In this document: positions 12,960 to 25,318 of the stretch, one piece after another
How positions within the stretch are numbered: position 1 is the first letter of the stretch
Layout: every line of letters starts with the position of its first letter
Assembly: GCA_019914945.1 (NCBI GenBank)
Contig: CM034111.1
Location: forward strand, 7,688,001-7,752,000
Direction: 5' to 3'
Source: Typha latifolia
Lineage: Eukaryota; Streptophyta; Magnoliopsida; Poales; Typhaceae
DNA: 64,000 nt
Notes under the pieces: model-generated
Told to the model about the DNA's origin: nothing
Database searches by the model: none
The model's input: the letters and a program-made list of their open reading frames with translations, nothing else
Program-made: the position numbers and the translations under genes

Positions 12960-14276
12960 TCGATGTATATACTTCCTCCGAGGGGAAGGAAACCCTAGCT
13001 TCTCCAGATGCTATCAGGACCGTCCGATCCAGATGAATCGGGGATATCTTAGGCCGTCAAATGCCATGGAGCTTGGTGACGTTTTCGACACGTTGGAGGC
13101 AGCTGCACACGTGTGAGAAAAACTGTGCAGGCCTACTAGTGGAATTGGTGGCGAGCGTTTTTAGTCGTCACCCCATATCCAGCGCAGGGAATTAATTGCT
13201 AATTAACAAATTTCATTTCTTTTCTTTATTGTAATTGGGGGGAACTGGTGGCTTTTCCTCCTCAGTCCCCCTCTCCCCTCTCCCCTTTCCCCTTCCCCCT
13301 TCCCCCTTCCTCGTGATCGCGCTCTTTATCTCGATTCTCCACCGATTTCTCCTAATAAATCAGATGTTGTGGTGTGCCAACATGGACTAAATTTTTGAGA
13401 TAGACAAGCATACGTAGAACTCGGTTTTCGATTTACAAAGTTAAATCAGCCCATTCACTTTGTAAGTACAATTCCAGTAAATAACAATAAAACAATTGAC
13501 AATTGAAATACACAATTGCTAGTTGCAATTTTTTATATATTGAAATAGAAATTATACGTGCCAATGATAAGAAAATTAAAGGGTAGAATAACAACAAAAT
13601 ATACATCATTGAACCAATGGCATTTTAACTTGGTAAAGCCAACTCACTTAATACGTTTTGATAATTCTCATGTAGATTTGCGGATAAGGAGTTCAAAAGT
13701 ATTGTGGGGTATTATGCTTTAAAATTAAGCATCATTTGAATTTTGGCTTATGTGTAGGCGCATAGGCAAATGTGAAGGTACTAATGTTGCGATTTTTACA
13801 TGGAGCTCTTGAGGAAAAAAAAAATACACTCTAAAAGAATCAAAAGATATAGGATCGGTAACCCATTTACATACTCAAAAGCAGGAAAATACAAATAAGG
13901 CTGACATTGTGAACAAAAAGGTTCTAGTGGACTCTCTACAGGTAGAAGGGTTGGAATCTCAACATCCTCGTTGAGGTCTTCTTTGGCTACTACCAATCGA
14001 CACTTCAGACTCGTCATGCTAGTCAAGTTCTTTTTTCTGGTAGGCTTGAACTTTCTATTCTTCATGTCGTTGATGTGAATCGGGTTACCTCGGATCACAT
14101 CAAGGGGACATTGGGCTCAATAGATTGAGTCTAATTATCTTATTTGCTTATTTAGTTTACTTAGAGTTTTAGTAGATTAGGCATTTATTTAATTAGTTAA
14201 ATTCAACTCTACAGTTTCGGAAAAATATTCATAGGATATTTCACAGATGTTCGAATATTATCAAACTAGTTGGATA
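12960..14276. other. Intergenic region upstream of PABP
   Basis: Contains the presumed PABP promoter and a C/T-rich stretch at about 13255-13320 (repeated CCCCTT/CCCCTC), then AT-rich sequence. A minus-strand open frame at 13796-14098 (100 codons) has no recognised domain. Nothing else is supported. Confidence 0.5.
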
Positions 14277-16487
14277 ATATAACAACCCAATCTTTAAAAA
14301 AAATAACTTGCTATGGTCGGCTTCGTGCCATGTAGTGGCAGATTGGGAGGGCGCCACGCGCCCCAGGCACCAGCCAGGCCAACTTGGCTGGGCCAGCTAG
14401 CGCGGTGGGCCCCGCTGCGGCCATTTCTAAAAATGTATATGACAATACCGAAAAGTGCGGATACTTGCTAAATCTATCAACCACCACAAAGATAACGGAA
14501 TAACCACGTATTAGTTGAAGACCCTTTATGAAATCCATAGAAATATCTAACCAAACAAGATCCGGTATAAGTAAAGGCTGAAATAATCTTGTCGGTTTTA
14601 ATGTGGTTGCTTTAGCCCTTTGATAGATTTCGCAAGCACGAACAAAACTCCTCACATCCTGCCTCAATCCTGGCCACGTCCAACTATGAGATATCCTCCT
14701 ATAAGTCCTCAAGACACCCTTATGACTAGCCTCTAGAGTGTGGTGGAAGTGCTCCAATAGTTTCTGCCACAATCCATCATTTGCGGGCACCCGAATGCAT
14801 CCGCGGTCTAGCAGCAAACCGCCTCGATTCTCCAACTCGGGATGGCGCTCTGAATCATTTATAACCTGCTGCAACAATCTCAAAATATCTGGGTCAGATG
14901 TACATGCATACCTCAGCTCGTCAAGGAAGGAAAAGGTAGGAGATGAATAGGCTGCAAGCTAGGCGGTATCGGTTTGGCGCGATAGTGCATCCGCCGCTCT
15001 ATTTTCCGTTCTCTTCTTGTATTGGATTTCATAATCATATCCCAGCAATTTTATGACCCATCATTGTTGTGCTGGAGTGTGTATACGCTGTCCCATAAAG
15101 TATAAAAGGCTCCTTTGATTGGTTCGGATAATGAATCGTCTACCGATCAAATAGGTTATAGTATATATTATGTACATATATGTTTTGGCCTCCAACATGA
15201 TTATATGACTTTATCTAGAGATGATTATAATTGAGCATATTTTTATTATGCATAGAATTAGGCTGATCTTGGATATGAGTATGGTGATGATAAATAGAGA
15301 TGATTAGATATAATTATACTATTATGACTTTGTGTCTGAGTAATTTCTAGTATGAGTGTGCATGTGATAGACTAGTAGGAGTATGCATGTGTTAGATACA
15401 TGGTTGGAGTCTACATTGCATTATTTTTCTCTTGATTCCTGTTCCACCTAAATTCCTATTATGCATTGACTCGTTATCGTACTGGATATATGTATGTCAT
15501 TTGACATTTAGAAAAGAAGCATGAAATGTGATTGATATGATAGTTGATAGAAAGCATGAGGATAGCCAAGTAAGCGTCAGGGTTAGGGGTGCCTGGAGTT
15601 ATGATTATGCTCGCTGATATGCGATATCTCGTGGCCCATGTCCGAGGTTAGTTGAGTCTGTGCGCACAGACAATCGGACACATGCCATTCGCTAGGGCAT
15701 ATGTGGCAAGTTATCCTCACGAGGTTTCTATCAACTATGTGGGTGCCCAGTTTGGATGGATGTTGATACCCGCGGGGTATGATTATATTTGAGATACTCT
15801 TGCAGGTTGCGGAGTATGCTTTGAGTCTTCAAACATGATGTTGAGACTGGGTACCAGGTGTTGACTATGCATAGGGGTATAGTATGATGATATTATACCG
15901 AGTTGTCGGTGATGATCGTGATGTTAAGAAATGCATATGATTTCATTATCATCTGTTATATTTGATTACCGAATGGTCAATATGCATCATATGTGGTTGC
16001 ATTTGATATCATAGCATGATCATGATCGGCATACATCATATGTATTATATTTGAGAGAGTTATGATGATGGTATGACATGGAGATTTATTTATACATTGT
16101 CGAGGATTATATATTTTATTAGTTATGACATGACATGTTATCTATTTTTCATTTATGTATTATTGAGGAACATTCATATACTCATTCATGACATGATGCT
16201 CTTTTTGATTCATATTATTAAGTACATAATTTATTCTCTATTTGACATCACTGATTCGGGGTAAGGTCTATTCACCGAGCCTTTTACTCATAACTCTCTT
16301 TTTTTAACCCCCACAAATATTTATGGTACGTGATACCGCTTTGAGATATCCTGATGAGATATTTTAGAGCAAAGATGAGGTAAGCTATAGATACGAGACG
16401 GTATAGATGATAGTTTATCTAAAAATCGAATTGTACCAGTATTTGATATTTGTACTCTTTTATATTAGACGATGATCTATATGATAC
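14277..16487 (+). mobile_element. Tekay/Del-like LTR copy 1, interrupted by a gypsy fragment
   Basis: Begins with TAACAACCC, continues through a GC-rich block with the GGCGCCACGCGCCC motif, is broken at about 14414-15152 by gypsy RNase H-integrase sequence, and resumes at 15153. From there to about 16430 it is a diverged direct repeat of 17930-19092 (shared TGTTTTGGCCTCCA, ATTCGGGGTAAGGTCTATTC and GAGATATTTTAGA blocks). The TGTAACAACCC start and the layout resemble Ty3 Tekay/Del LTRs; the lineage name is inference. The 16430-16487 end is unique sequence before copy 2. Confidence 0.6.
14414..15152 (-). pseudogene. Gypsy RNase H-integrase fragment
   Basis: Read on the minus strand from 15152: the end of RNase H (YDYEIQYK, then DALSRQ), a linker, the integrase HHCC zinc region (HFHHTLEASHKG, then VRACEIYQRAKAT with the first Cys of the pair kept and the second replaced by Tyr), and the start of the catalytic core ([23 protein letters not shown]). 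It stops shortly after that, so most of the DDE core is missing, and frames are broken near 14890-15100. The same family is seen at 19093-22190, 43457-45810 and 53690-58200. It sits inside a Tekay-like LTR. Confidence 0.85.
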
Positions 16488-16639
16488 ACACTATGGCCGG
16501 GCTCATGCCCATGCAAGCTGCTCATGCAGCTTGCGTAGTGGGGGCGCCACGCGCCCATTGTCGCAGTTGCAGCCAACCGGCTACGGCCAGCTGGCCGCGG
16601 CGGGACCTAGTGCCGCCGCTACCCCTCTTCCACCGCCTC

Positions 16640-16852
16640 CCCCCCTCTCTCTATCTCTCTCTCTCACTCCACTCTCTCTCCACTCTCTTTCGCGTTGCTT
16701 CCTCTCCTCGTTGCCGACGTCGGCCTACCGCCATCTCCCCTGAAGACGCCGCCGCCGGTGAGATCCCCTATTCCCCCTCTCTTTTCTTTTCTTCCTCTCT
16801 CTCTCTTTCTCTCTCTCTCTCTCTTCCTCTCTCTTCCTCTCTCTTTCTTGCC
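16640..16852. repeat. CT-rich microsatellite tracts in the Tekay-like LTR
   Basis: Runs of CTCTCT and TCTTCCTCTC type at 16640-16690 and 16780-16850. The antisense copy of the same LTR has the matching GAGAGA runs at 22290-22390. Confidence 0.85.
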
Positions 16853-18376
16853 CCGAGCTGGGGCTTGTCGGAGCCGAGCCACCGGCGAGAGGCCGGCCCG
16901 GCCGCTGGCTGGCCGATGCCCTCCCCACCAGCCCAGATCCGCACATCCCTCCTCTTGCTTCGCTTCTTCTCTTCTCTTCTTCTTTTTCTTCTTCTTTCTT
17001 TCCTTTTTTTCTTCTTCCTCGGCTTCTTCTCCTTCTTTCTGCATAGTGCTGGGCCGAGCCCAGCACTAATGGCAAATTTTAATTAATTAATTAATTAATT
17101 ATTTTATTTATGTTATTTATTTAGGTATTTTTCTTCTTAATTAATGCAAATAGATTATATAGACATTAACTATTTTAACAATATTATATATTCTTCAATA
17201 AAATTTTATTAATGATAATTAATATAATTAATATTAATTAGTTATAAATATAGGTAATACTTTTATTTATTTATTTATTTATTTATATATCTATTAGATT
17301 AATAAATAGATTTGTAAATTATAATTATTAGATTTATATTCTAATACCCTCATTATATATATTTTAAGTATTCCTATTAATTTTATGATTATTTTGCAAC
17401 AAATAAAATACTAAGCTTATTTAGTTATTTATTTATTATTTTATCGAGTAAAAATTGCATTGTCCCTAATTAATCAAGATAGTGTATGAATTATAAAATT
17501 AATTATAATTAGACCTTGTCTATACTTATAGTTATTTAGCCTTTTATTTTAATTTATTTTATTTTTTATAATTATATATTTAGAAATACTCTAACATACC
17601 TCTTCTCCTTACGTTATAACTAACATTTTATGATAATAATATAATTATAGTATTTGAATCATATCTATAATATAGACCTAGTTATGTAATCAAAAATAAA
17701 ATGAAGTGATTCTAAACCTAATAAACATTTATATTCTAATTGAATTAATTCTAATTAGATAAACGACTAACATCATACTACTTAAATATTTTCAGATCCC
17801 GAACCCCCCTATGTGAGACCCTGTGGACCTTGACGATGAGTTGATGTTTGACTGACGGATGTGAGAGATACGTGATCTGTATCTTTTAATCAGATTGTGA
17901 GTAGTTTTATCTCCTAGACGCATTTCTCAAATTAGGATATATTATATCTTATGTACACATATGTTTTGGCCTCCAGCATGATTATATGACTTTATATAAA
18001 GATGATTTTAATTAAGCATATTTTATCATGCATTTGATTAGGCTGATCTGAGATATGAGTATATTGGTGATATATAGAGATGATTATACTGTTATGGTTT
18101 TATGTCGGGATGATCTCTATCATGAGTATGTATGTGATAGACTAGCAAAAGTATACATATATTAGATACATGGTTAGAGTCGGCATTGCATCATTTTTCT
18201 CTTGGCTTTTTTACCACCTAAATTCTTGAGTTGCATGATCTGTTGCAGTTTGGATATCTTGCATGTGATATATCATGTATAGGAAATCATAAAAGTACAT
18301 GTGTATGTGATGTGATGTGATATGATGTGATATGATGTGATGACTGGAACGGTATCTGATCCGGATTGGTATTGTA

Positions 18377-18535
18377 CATACTCTTAGCGTATGGCAGGGT
18401 ATACTTTCTTCTGAGATACCCTTAGCGTATGGTAGAGTATAATTTATCTACAGAGATACCCTTAGCGTATAACAGGGTATGATTTATCTACAGAGATATT
18501 CTTAGTGTATGACAGAATATGCTCTGAGCTTGTGA
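18377..18535. repeat. Tandem repeat (about 41 bp, four units) in the LTR
   Basis: Four successive degenerate units built on GAGATACCCTTAGCGTATGG and CAGGGTATgaTTTATCTAC. The copy-1 LTR lacks an equally clear array. Confidence 0.7.
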
Positions 18536-19092
18536 CATGATGTGTATCGAGTTTGGGGCCGGGTACCGTAGTCCAGCATGGTGGATGATATTTAGAGTTG
18601 AGAGAGATGATTGTGATAGTGAAATATATGTGGATTATATCTGGCTCTGACATATACGATTATCTAGTAGTTGGCATGCATCATGCATCATTATTGATGT
18701 GACTAGTATCATTGGCTCATAATTATTATACATAATATGTTGTTATATGGTAATTTCATCATGTGATATATTTTTGGTTGAGCATATAATATGCTCATTC
18801 ATGAGAATTGATTTCATTCATATATATGTCATTGAGGATCATATATAAATGCTCATACATGGCATCATGCTGCTTTCGATTCATATTATTCAAGTACATG
18901 ATTTACTCTCTGTTTAGCATTACTTATTCGGGGTAAGGTCTATTCACTGAGCCTTTTGCTCATTACTCTCCTTATTTCTTTTCTAAACCCCATAGATAAT
19001 ATGGTACGTGATACCGACTCGAGATATTCTGAGGAGATATTTTAGAAAGATGAGGTGAGCTATAGACGCAAGATGGTATAGAAGATAGCAAG

Positions 19093-20206
19093 CTTTCACC
19101 TCCAAGGAACAGCATTTCATTGGTATAGATCAGTTATTTGTGGTGGAGGATTTACCGGTTCGACTAACTTTTGTATGAGCATTACACGCAGATTTGGGAC
19201 AGCGACATATGCAGATTTTGCTGCCACATTAAGTAAGATAGTTCAGAGGACGACCGTATTGGAGTACCAAGCTGAATTTGAAATAGTTAGTAGTCGTTGT
19301 GGGCCCCTTTGGACCGAACCGACATTGACGAGCACATTCATTTCAGGGCTGCGAAATGAGATAGAGGCGGATGTTCGTGCTCTCTGTCCTACCACTCTTA
19401 AGGAGGCCTTTGAGAAGGCCGTGAGGATGGAGCAAAAACATAAGGCTCTCAAGATGACAGCAAAAACAAATTGGGGCAACCGAGATGGGCAGTTTGTGCC
19501 TTAGAACGCCGGTGGAAAATTCTGTGGGTTCAAAGACAGCGGCTACGAGCACTAGACCATGACCACCTTTGAGACCTTCTTTTGATATTAGAGGAGGCAC
19601 AAGATCCCCTGTTCGAACTCTCACACCTGCCCAGGTGGAGGAGCGAAGAGCGAAGCGTGTTTGCTTTCGATGTGATGAGCATTTCGCCCCTGGTCATCAC
19701 TGTTCCAAACCGATCGGGAGTATGATACTCATCGATGGTCTCAAGGAGGATGGTGAGGTTGTTGATGATGGAGAGTGTCGAGAGGAGGTCCATGAGGAAG
19801 CCGTTGAGGAGGGTGCGGAGGAAGATATCCAAGCTGAAACATCGATATGCGTGCATATATGGATACTTCCACGCCGAGGACATTACGGGTAGATGGACTC
19901 ATTAGAAAGAATTGTGTGCACATTCTCATCGATTCGGGGAGTACACACAATTTTCTAGATGAGAGGTTAGTGAGGAGATTGGGCTTGGATGCTGAATCGA
20001 CCACAGGGTTTGACGTTGCTATTGGAGACGGCACGAAGCTTAAGGCTAAGAGCTTGTGCCGCCAGGTCGGTATACGGGTGCAAGGACACGACATCATTGT
20101 GGACTTGTATCTATTGGCGCTGCGAGGAGTGGATATTATCCTTGGCACTCAGTGGTTACAAAGCTTGGGATCCGTTACTTTTGATTTCTGAAGAATGTGG
20201 ATGAAA
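19093..20206 (+). pseudogene. Gypsy gag-protease remnant
   Basis: Begins mid-gag (AFHWYRS at about 19108) and continues with a retrotransposon gag region to 19504, where a stop interrupts it. In another frame follow the zinc knuckle CFRCDEHFAPGHHC (about 19660) and a pepsin-like protease domain with the active site [13 protein letters not shown] (about 19925). Frame changes and stops separate the parts, so no polyprotein can be made. The gag N-terminus, primer binding site and own LTR are missing: the left end is fused to a Tekay-like LTR at about 19092. Confidence 0.88.
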
Positions 20207-21774
20207 TTTAAGCAAGGAAACAAAGACGTGTGGCTTGATGGTGTTCAATCTCCGCCGATTCCTGCAATGTAGCCTATGGTGGGGCTGCCATGTGCGAGTG
20301 ATTTGGCCTATCTTCTTCAGTTAGGACCAGCAGGAGATGAGCCTCAAATGAATTTAGATACTACCATTTAGTTGTCTAATTTATTAGACAAATTTGCTGG
20401 ACTATTTGAGGATCCAAAGGAGTTGCCACCAAGGAGAACGGCGGACCACCGCATAGAGATTCTTCCCGGGGCTGCACCGACTAACATGAGGCCATATCGG
20501 TATCCATATGTGCAAAAGGAAGTTATCTCCAAGATGGTAGCCGAGATGTTGGAGCAAGGCCTTATACAACCAAATCATAGCTCATACTCATCCTCCGTGC
20601 TATTGGTGCGAAAAAGGATGGGACATGGCATTTTTGTGTTGACTATCGGGCACTAAACGCTATTACTGTCAAGGACCGGTATCCCATTCCGGTTATAGAC
20701 GAGCTGCTGGACGAGCTTGCAGGGGCGACTATATTCAGCAAACTTGACTAGAGAGCCGAGTATTATCAAATCAGAGTTCACCCGGCGGATGTGCACAAAA
20801 CTGCATTGCGAACTCCAGACAGGCATTACTAGTTCTGGGTGATACCTTTTGGTCTCACCAATGCTCCAACTACTTTTCAAGACCTCTTGAATGATATATT
20901 TTGACCTCTATTGCGAAGACATAACTTGGTATTTTTGACGATATTTTGGTGTATAGCAGGACTGAATTGGAGCATTGGCGGCATATAGAGGATGTGCTGA
21001 ATTTGTTGAAGCAAAACCAATTGAAGATCAAGAAGTCCAAGTGCCTATGGGGAGTACCACAAGTGGAGTATTTAGGCCACATCATCTCAGCGGAATGTGT
21101 AGCGGTGGATCCTCAAAAGGTAGCATGCTTGACCTCTTGGCCTATTCCTACTACCAGTACCAGATTGAGAGTATTTTTGGGGCTGACCGGATATTATCGC
21201 CGCTTCATCACCGGGTATGGCAAGATCGCTGCTCCTCTCACTTCATTGTTGAAGAATGACTCTTTTAGATGGACGGATGAAGCCACTATTGCCTTTGAAA
21301 AACTGAAAACAGCAATGACGACGACGCTCATTTTAGCGCTACCGGACTTCACCAAAGAGTTCATTGTGGAATGTGATGCGTCAGAAGTTGGCATAGGATC
21401 TGTACTAATCATAAAAGTATCAGCAATTATCGACTTATGAGAGAGGGATGTTGACAATTTTGCATGCCCTGACAAAGTGGAAGCCTTATTTGATCAATAG
21501 GCGATTCATTATCCAAACCGATCAAAGGAGCCTTCCATACTTTATGGGACAGCGTATACACACTTCGGCACACCAAAGATGGGTCACAAAATTGCTAGGG
21601 TATGATTATGAAATCCAATACAAGAAGGGAATAGAAAATAGAGTGATGGATGCACTATCGCGCCAACCCGATACCGCCGAGCTTGCAGCTTATTCTTCTC
21701 CTACCTTTCACTTCCTTGACGAGCTGAGGTATGCATGTACATCTAACCCAAATGTTTTGAGATTGTTGTAGGAG
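20207..21774 (+). pseudogene. Gypsy reverse transcriptase-RNase H remnant
   Basis: Spacer after the protease, then RT from about 20372: LLVRK, the VKDRYPIP block, FGLTNAPTTFQ, and the catalytic FDDILVYS region, here frame-shifted near 20930. The thumb segment with EYLGHIIS follows (about 21065), then [12 protein letters not shown], the RNase H start EFIVECDASEVG (about 21357), and RNase H residues to DALSRQ (about 21665). There are stops at 20749, 20830 and elsewhere. The order RT then RNase H then integrase is that of Ty3/gypsy. Confidence 0.9.
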
Positions 21775-22190
21775 GTAATAGATGATCCGGAGCGCCATCT
21801 AGTGTTGGAGAATTGAGGCGGTTTGCTGCTGGACCACGGATGCATTCGGGTGCCTGCAAATGATGTATTGTCGCAGAAATGGTTGAAGCACTTCCACCAA
21901 ACTCCAGAGGCTGGTCATGAGTGTGTCTTGAGATCTTATAGGAGGATATCTCAGAGTTGCACGTGGTCAGGATTGAGGCGGGATGTGAGGAGTTTTGTTC
22001 GTGCTTGCGAAGTCTGTCAAAGGGTTAAGGCAACCACATTGAAACCAGCCAGATTACTACAGCCTTTACCTATATCGGATCATGTTTGGAAAGACATTTC
22101 GATGGATTTCATAAAGGGTCTTCAGATGGTACGTGGTTATTCCGTTATCTTTGTGGTGGTTGACAAATTGAGCAAGTATGCACACTTTTT
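21775..22190 (+). pseudogene. Gypsy integrase fragment, truncated in the core
   Basis: HHCC zinc region (HFHQTPEAGHECVLR, then VRACEVCQR) and the first part of the core (DISMDFIKGLQ, VIFVVVDKLSKYAHF). It ends at about 22190 directly at GC-rich antisense Tekay-like LTR sequence. The minus-strand fragment at 14414-15152 is cut within about ten codons of the same point and is also joined to that LTR. Confidence 0.88.
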
Positions 22191-22461
22191 GTGTACCCGG
22201 GCCGACGGGGAGGGCACCGGCCGCTGCTGGCAAGCCAGTGGCTGGCCTCTCGTCGGCGGCTCGGCTCCGACTAGCCCGAGCTCGGGCAAAAGAGAGAGAG
22301 AGGTAGAGAGAGGGAGAGAGACCGAGAGAGATAGATAGATAGAGAGAGAGATTTAAAGAGAGAGAGATTTAAAGAGAGAGAGAGAGCGAGTAGGCAGTGG
22401 AGGGGGGTTGCAGCAGCGCCGGGGCCCACCGCGGCCAGCTGGCCGCAGCCCGTTGGCTGCG
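22191..22461 (-). mobile_element. Antisense Tekay-like LTR, part a (left of the Sirevirus)
   Basis: The reverse complement matches the GC-rich and CT-rich part of the LTR at 16560-16935 (shared GTCGGAGCCGAGCC and GCCAGCTGGCCGC). It is interrupted by the Sirevirus insertion at the CTGCG target site (22457-22461) and continues at 36408. Confidence 0.75.
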
Positions 22462-23488
22462 TGTTAGGTTTTTATTTGTTGGCAATTGTGTACAAAATAT
22501 TCTAAGCGTATTTTTTCATGTATATGAGCTTTACACAAGTCTAGAATATCTCTGGTTTGAAGAATTGCAAGATTATTGGAGAAAAGTCGTCGAGTTCACA
22601 CTGCGTTCACAAACGCGTTCGAACACAAAATCTGCGTTCACACAGACAGAGAGCCGCGTTCACAAACGCGTTCGAACGCGGGTACTGCGTTCACGAAGAC
22701 AGAGAGCCGCGTTCACAAACGCGTTCGAACGCGGGTATTGCGTTCACACATACAGAGAGCTGCGTTCACAAACGCGTTCGAACGCAGGTACTGCGTTCAC
22801 ACAAACCGAGAGCCGCGTTCACAAACGCGTTCAAACGCAACCTGAAGAATTCAAGTTGTCGCGTTCGAACGCACTCGGGCCCGTTCGAACGCACCTGAGT
22901 TCAAGTCATGCCGTTCGAACGCACTCGGGCTGCGTTCGAACGCACCAACGAAGTTTGATAAAATTGGACTTTCGTGAGTACGGATAAGACTTGGATTTGG
23001 CTCTATCTTGGAGATCATATATATGGATTGTGAAACCCTATCTCTAGGGTAGTTGAAGAATCATTATTGAAGGAGACTTCTTGAGGCTACATCGGTTCTT
23101 CAACTAACAAGGTTCCACTCATCTACAAAAGTTAATTTTTCGTCTTAAGGGCTATCTAGACGAAAGATCAATCTCGAGGGTTACTGAGATTGGACTTCAA
23201 TCACAAGAAGGAGTGAATCGTGGGTTCTAGCGATCAAGACTGAGAGGAACAAAGTCGTTTGGATTGACGGGTTGTTTTTAGAGTCAGTCTTGTAACTGCT
23301 ACTATTCTAGTGATTGGTTTTGATCCGAGTTTGGATCCGTGGTTTTTTTCCGTTTGGGTTTTTCCACGTTAAAATCTTGGCGTTCATCTCTGCTTTCGTT
23401 CTTAATATTTCTACGGACTTTTACTTAAGCGAATGAGTGATATCATTGCCTAGTATTTAGATACATACTTGTGTCTAGGGGTTTTTCA
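22462..23488 (+). repeat. Sirevirus 5' LTR with 53-bp minisatellite
   Basis: 1027 bp. Contains about five tandem 53-bp units (22598-22845) in which GTTCACAAACGCGTTCGAACGC recurs in halves, followed by four more TTCGAACGC sites to 22945. It is 29 bp longer than the 3' LTR because of an extra partial unit at the array's left edge. Translations of the array give repeated FTNAFER-type peptides in all frames; these are not genes. Confidence 0.95.
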
Positions 23489-23490
23489 TT

Positions 23491-23508
23491 TGGTATCGGA
23501 AGCGGGTT
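23491..23508 (+). other. Sirevirus primer binding site
   Basis: TGGTATCGGAAGC two bases after the 5' LTR resembles TGGTATCAGAGC, the complement of the initiator tRNA-Met 3' end used by most plant LTR elements, with small changes. Confidence 0.8.
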
Positions 23509-23537
23509 CTCTCACCTTTGAGAGAGATCGGATAGGC

Positions 23538-25318
23538 ATGGATTTTCATAGAGATGGACCATCATCTATTAGACCTCCTATCCTAGATGGATCAAATTTT
23601 GGATATTGGAAAGCTAGGATGAGAGCATACTTGAAGTCTATAGATGAGCGTGTATGGATGGCCATTGTGAACGGTTGGAGTCCACCAATGTACATGGTGA
23701 ATGATAAGTTTGCTGAGAAACCGATTGAGTCATGGGATAAGACAGATTATGAAAAAGTTGGCTGGAATAGCAAAGTAATAAATGCAATTTTTAGTTGTGT
23801 TTCCTCGGAAGAATTTAGAAGAATTTCTACTTGTGAAATAGCAAAAGAAGCCTGGACGATCTTAGAAACAACTCATGAAGGAACTATGGCTGTAAAACTT
23901 TCGAAACTTCGAGAGGTTGACTACTAGTTTTGAAACCCTACGTATGGAGGAGAATGAGACATTTAATAAGTTCTATGCAAAGCTGAGTGATATAGTCAAC
24001 TCCAGTTTCAACCTAGGAGAGAAAATTCCTAAAAATAGAATTGTTCGTAAGATTCTTAGGTCTTTTCCAGAAAGGTTTCAGGCGAAAGTTGCAGCTATTG
24101 AGGAAAGTAAAGACATCGACTCTATGAAAGTTGAACAATTGATAGGAAATCTTCAAACATTTGAGTCCAATCATTCAAAACCGAGGAAGTCCAAAGAGAT
24201 GGCTCTATCCACTGTTGAACAAAATTTAGAGGAGTCTGATGATGAAGGTGATTTAGATGTTGAGATGTTGGCTATGTTTGTCAAAAAGTTTAATAAATTC
24301 TTTCGGAAGCCAAACAAGTTGAATGCTGAAAAACTTGAGAAAAGCAAAGCATTTGTGAAAAAGAAGAATACTGCGAGTTCGAACACAGGTGTGAGCAACA
24401 ATGGTGTCAAACAAAAAATTAAGAATTCGGAGAATAAAGTTCGATGCTTTGAATGTTCTAGTTTTGGTCACATAGCACAAGAATGGTTTGCCGTTGTGAA
24501 CGGTTGGAGTCCACCAATGTACATGGTGGATGATAAACTTGCTGATAAACTGATAGAGTCATGGGATAGGTCAGACTATGAAAAAGTTGGATGGAATAGC
24601 AAGGCAATAAATGAAATTTTTAGTTGTGTTTTCTCGGAAGAATTTAGAAGAATTTCTACTTGTGAGATAGCAAAAGAAGCTTGGACGATCTTAGAAACTA
24701 CTCACGAAGGAACTTTGGTCAAAAAACTTTCTAAACTTCGAGAGGTTGACTACTAGTTTTGAAACTCTACGTATGGAGGAGAATGAGACATTTGATAAGT
24801 TCTATGGAAAGCTGAATGATATAGTCAACTCCAGTTTCAACCTAGGAGAGAAAATTCCTGAAAACAGAATTGTCCATAAGATCCTTAGGTCTCTTCCAAA
24901 GAGGTTTCATGCGAAAGTTGCAGCTATTGAGGAAAGTAAGGACATCGATTCTATGAAAGTTGAACAATTGGTAGGAAATCTACAAACATTTGAGTCCAGC
25001 CTTTCAAAACCAAGGAAGTCCAAAGAGATTGCCCTATCCACAGTTGAACAAAGTATAGAGAAGTCTGATGATGAAGGTGATTTAGATGTTGAGATGTTGG
25101 CCATGTTCGTCAAAAAATTCAATAAATTCTTTCGGAAGCCAAACAATTTGAATGCTGAAAAACTTGAGAAAAGCAAAGCATTTGTGAAAAAGAAGAATAC
25201 TATGAGTTCGAACACAGGTGTGAGCAACAATGGTGTCAAACAAAAAATTAAGAATTCTGAGAATAAAGTTCGATGCTTTGAATGTTCTAGTTTTGGTCAC
25301 ATAGCATAAGAATGCCCT
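23538..25318 (+). pseudogene. Sirevirus gag with an 829-bp tandem duplication
   Basis: The ATG at 23538 opens a UBN2-type gag domain (FGYWKARM, AKEAWTILETTHEG), followed after a frameshift and stop at about 23920 by the rest of gag to a CCHC zinc knuckle (CFECSSFGHIAQE at about 24450). The stretch 23661-24489 is then repeated at 24490-25318 with the same order, including the second zinc knuckle. Both copies have the identical frameshift ending REVDY-stop, so the mutation preceded the duplication. The second copy has an extra stop at its knuckle (CATAAGAATG). Gag packages RNA in virus-like particles; this copy cannot give one protein. Confidence 0.93.

Larger units (their letters stand above)
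16488..19092 (+). mobile_element. Tekay/Del-like LTR copy 2
   Basis: Starts in the GC-rich block (GGGGGCGCCACGCGCCC) about 90 bp in from the expected LTR start, passes a long C/T tract, an AT-rich section (17060-17790) and then the module repeated from copy 1, ending near 19092 where gypsy gag sequence begins. A perfect hairpin GCAAGCTGC-TCAT-GCAGCTTGC lies at 16513-16534. The multiple overlapping open frames at 16450-17086 come from the C/T tract and are not genes. Confidence 0.6.

Noticed and set aside
16450..17086. Four overlapping open frames rich in Ser/Leu or Arg/Glu
   Set aside because: Low-complexity translation of C/T tracts in a Tekay-like LTR; no domain.
22598..22845. CRISPR-like regularly spaced repeats
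   Set aside because: The repeats are contiguous 53-bp tandem units with no unique spacers, inside a plant LTR.
22397..22987. Long overlapping open frames over the Sirevirus LTR array encoding repeated FTNAFER/RSQTRSNA peptides
   Set aside because: They appear in all three frames because the 53-bp repeat avoids stops; the region is an LTR and the same is seen at 35378-35904.
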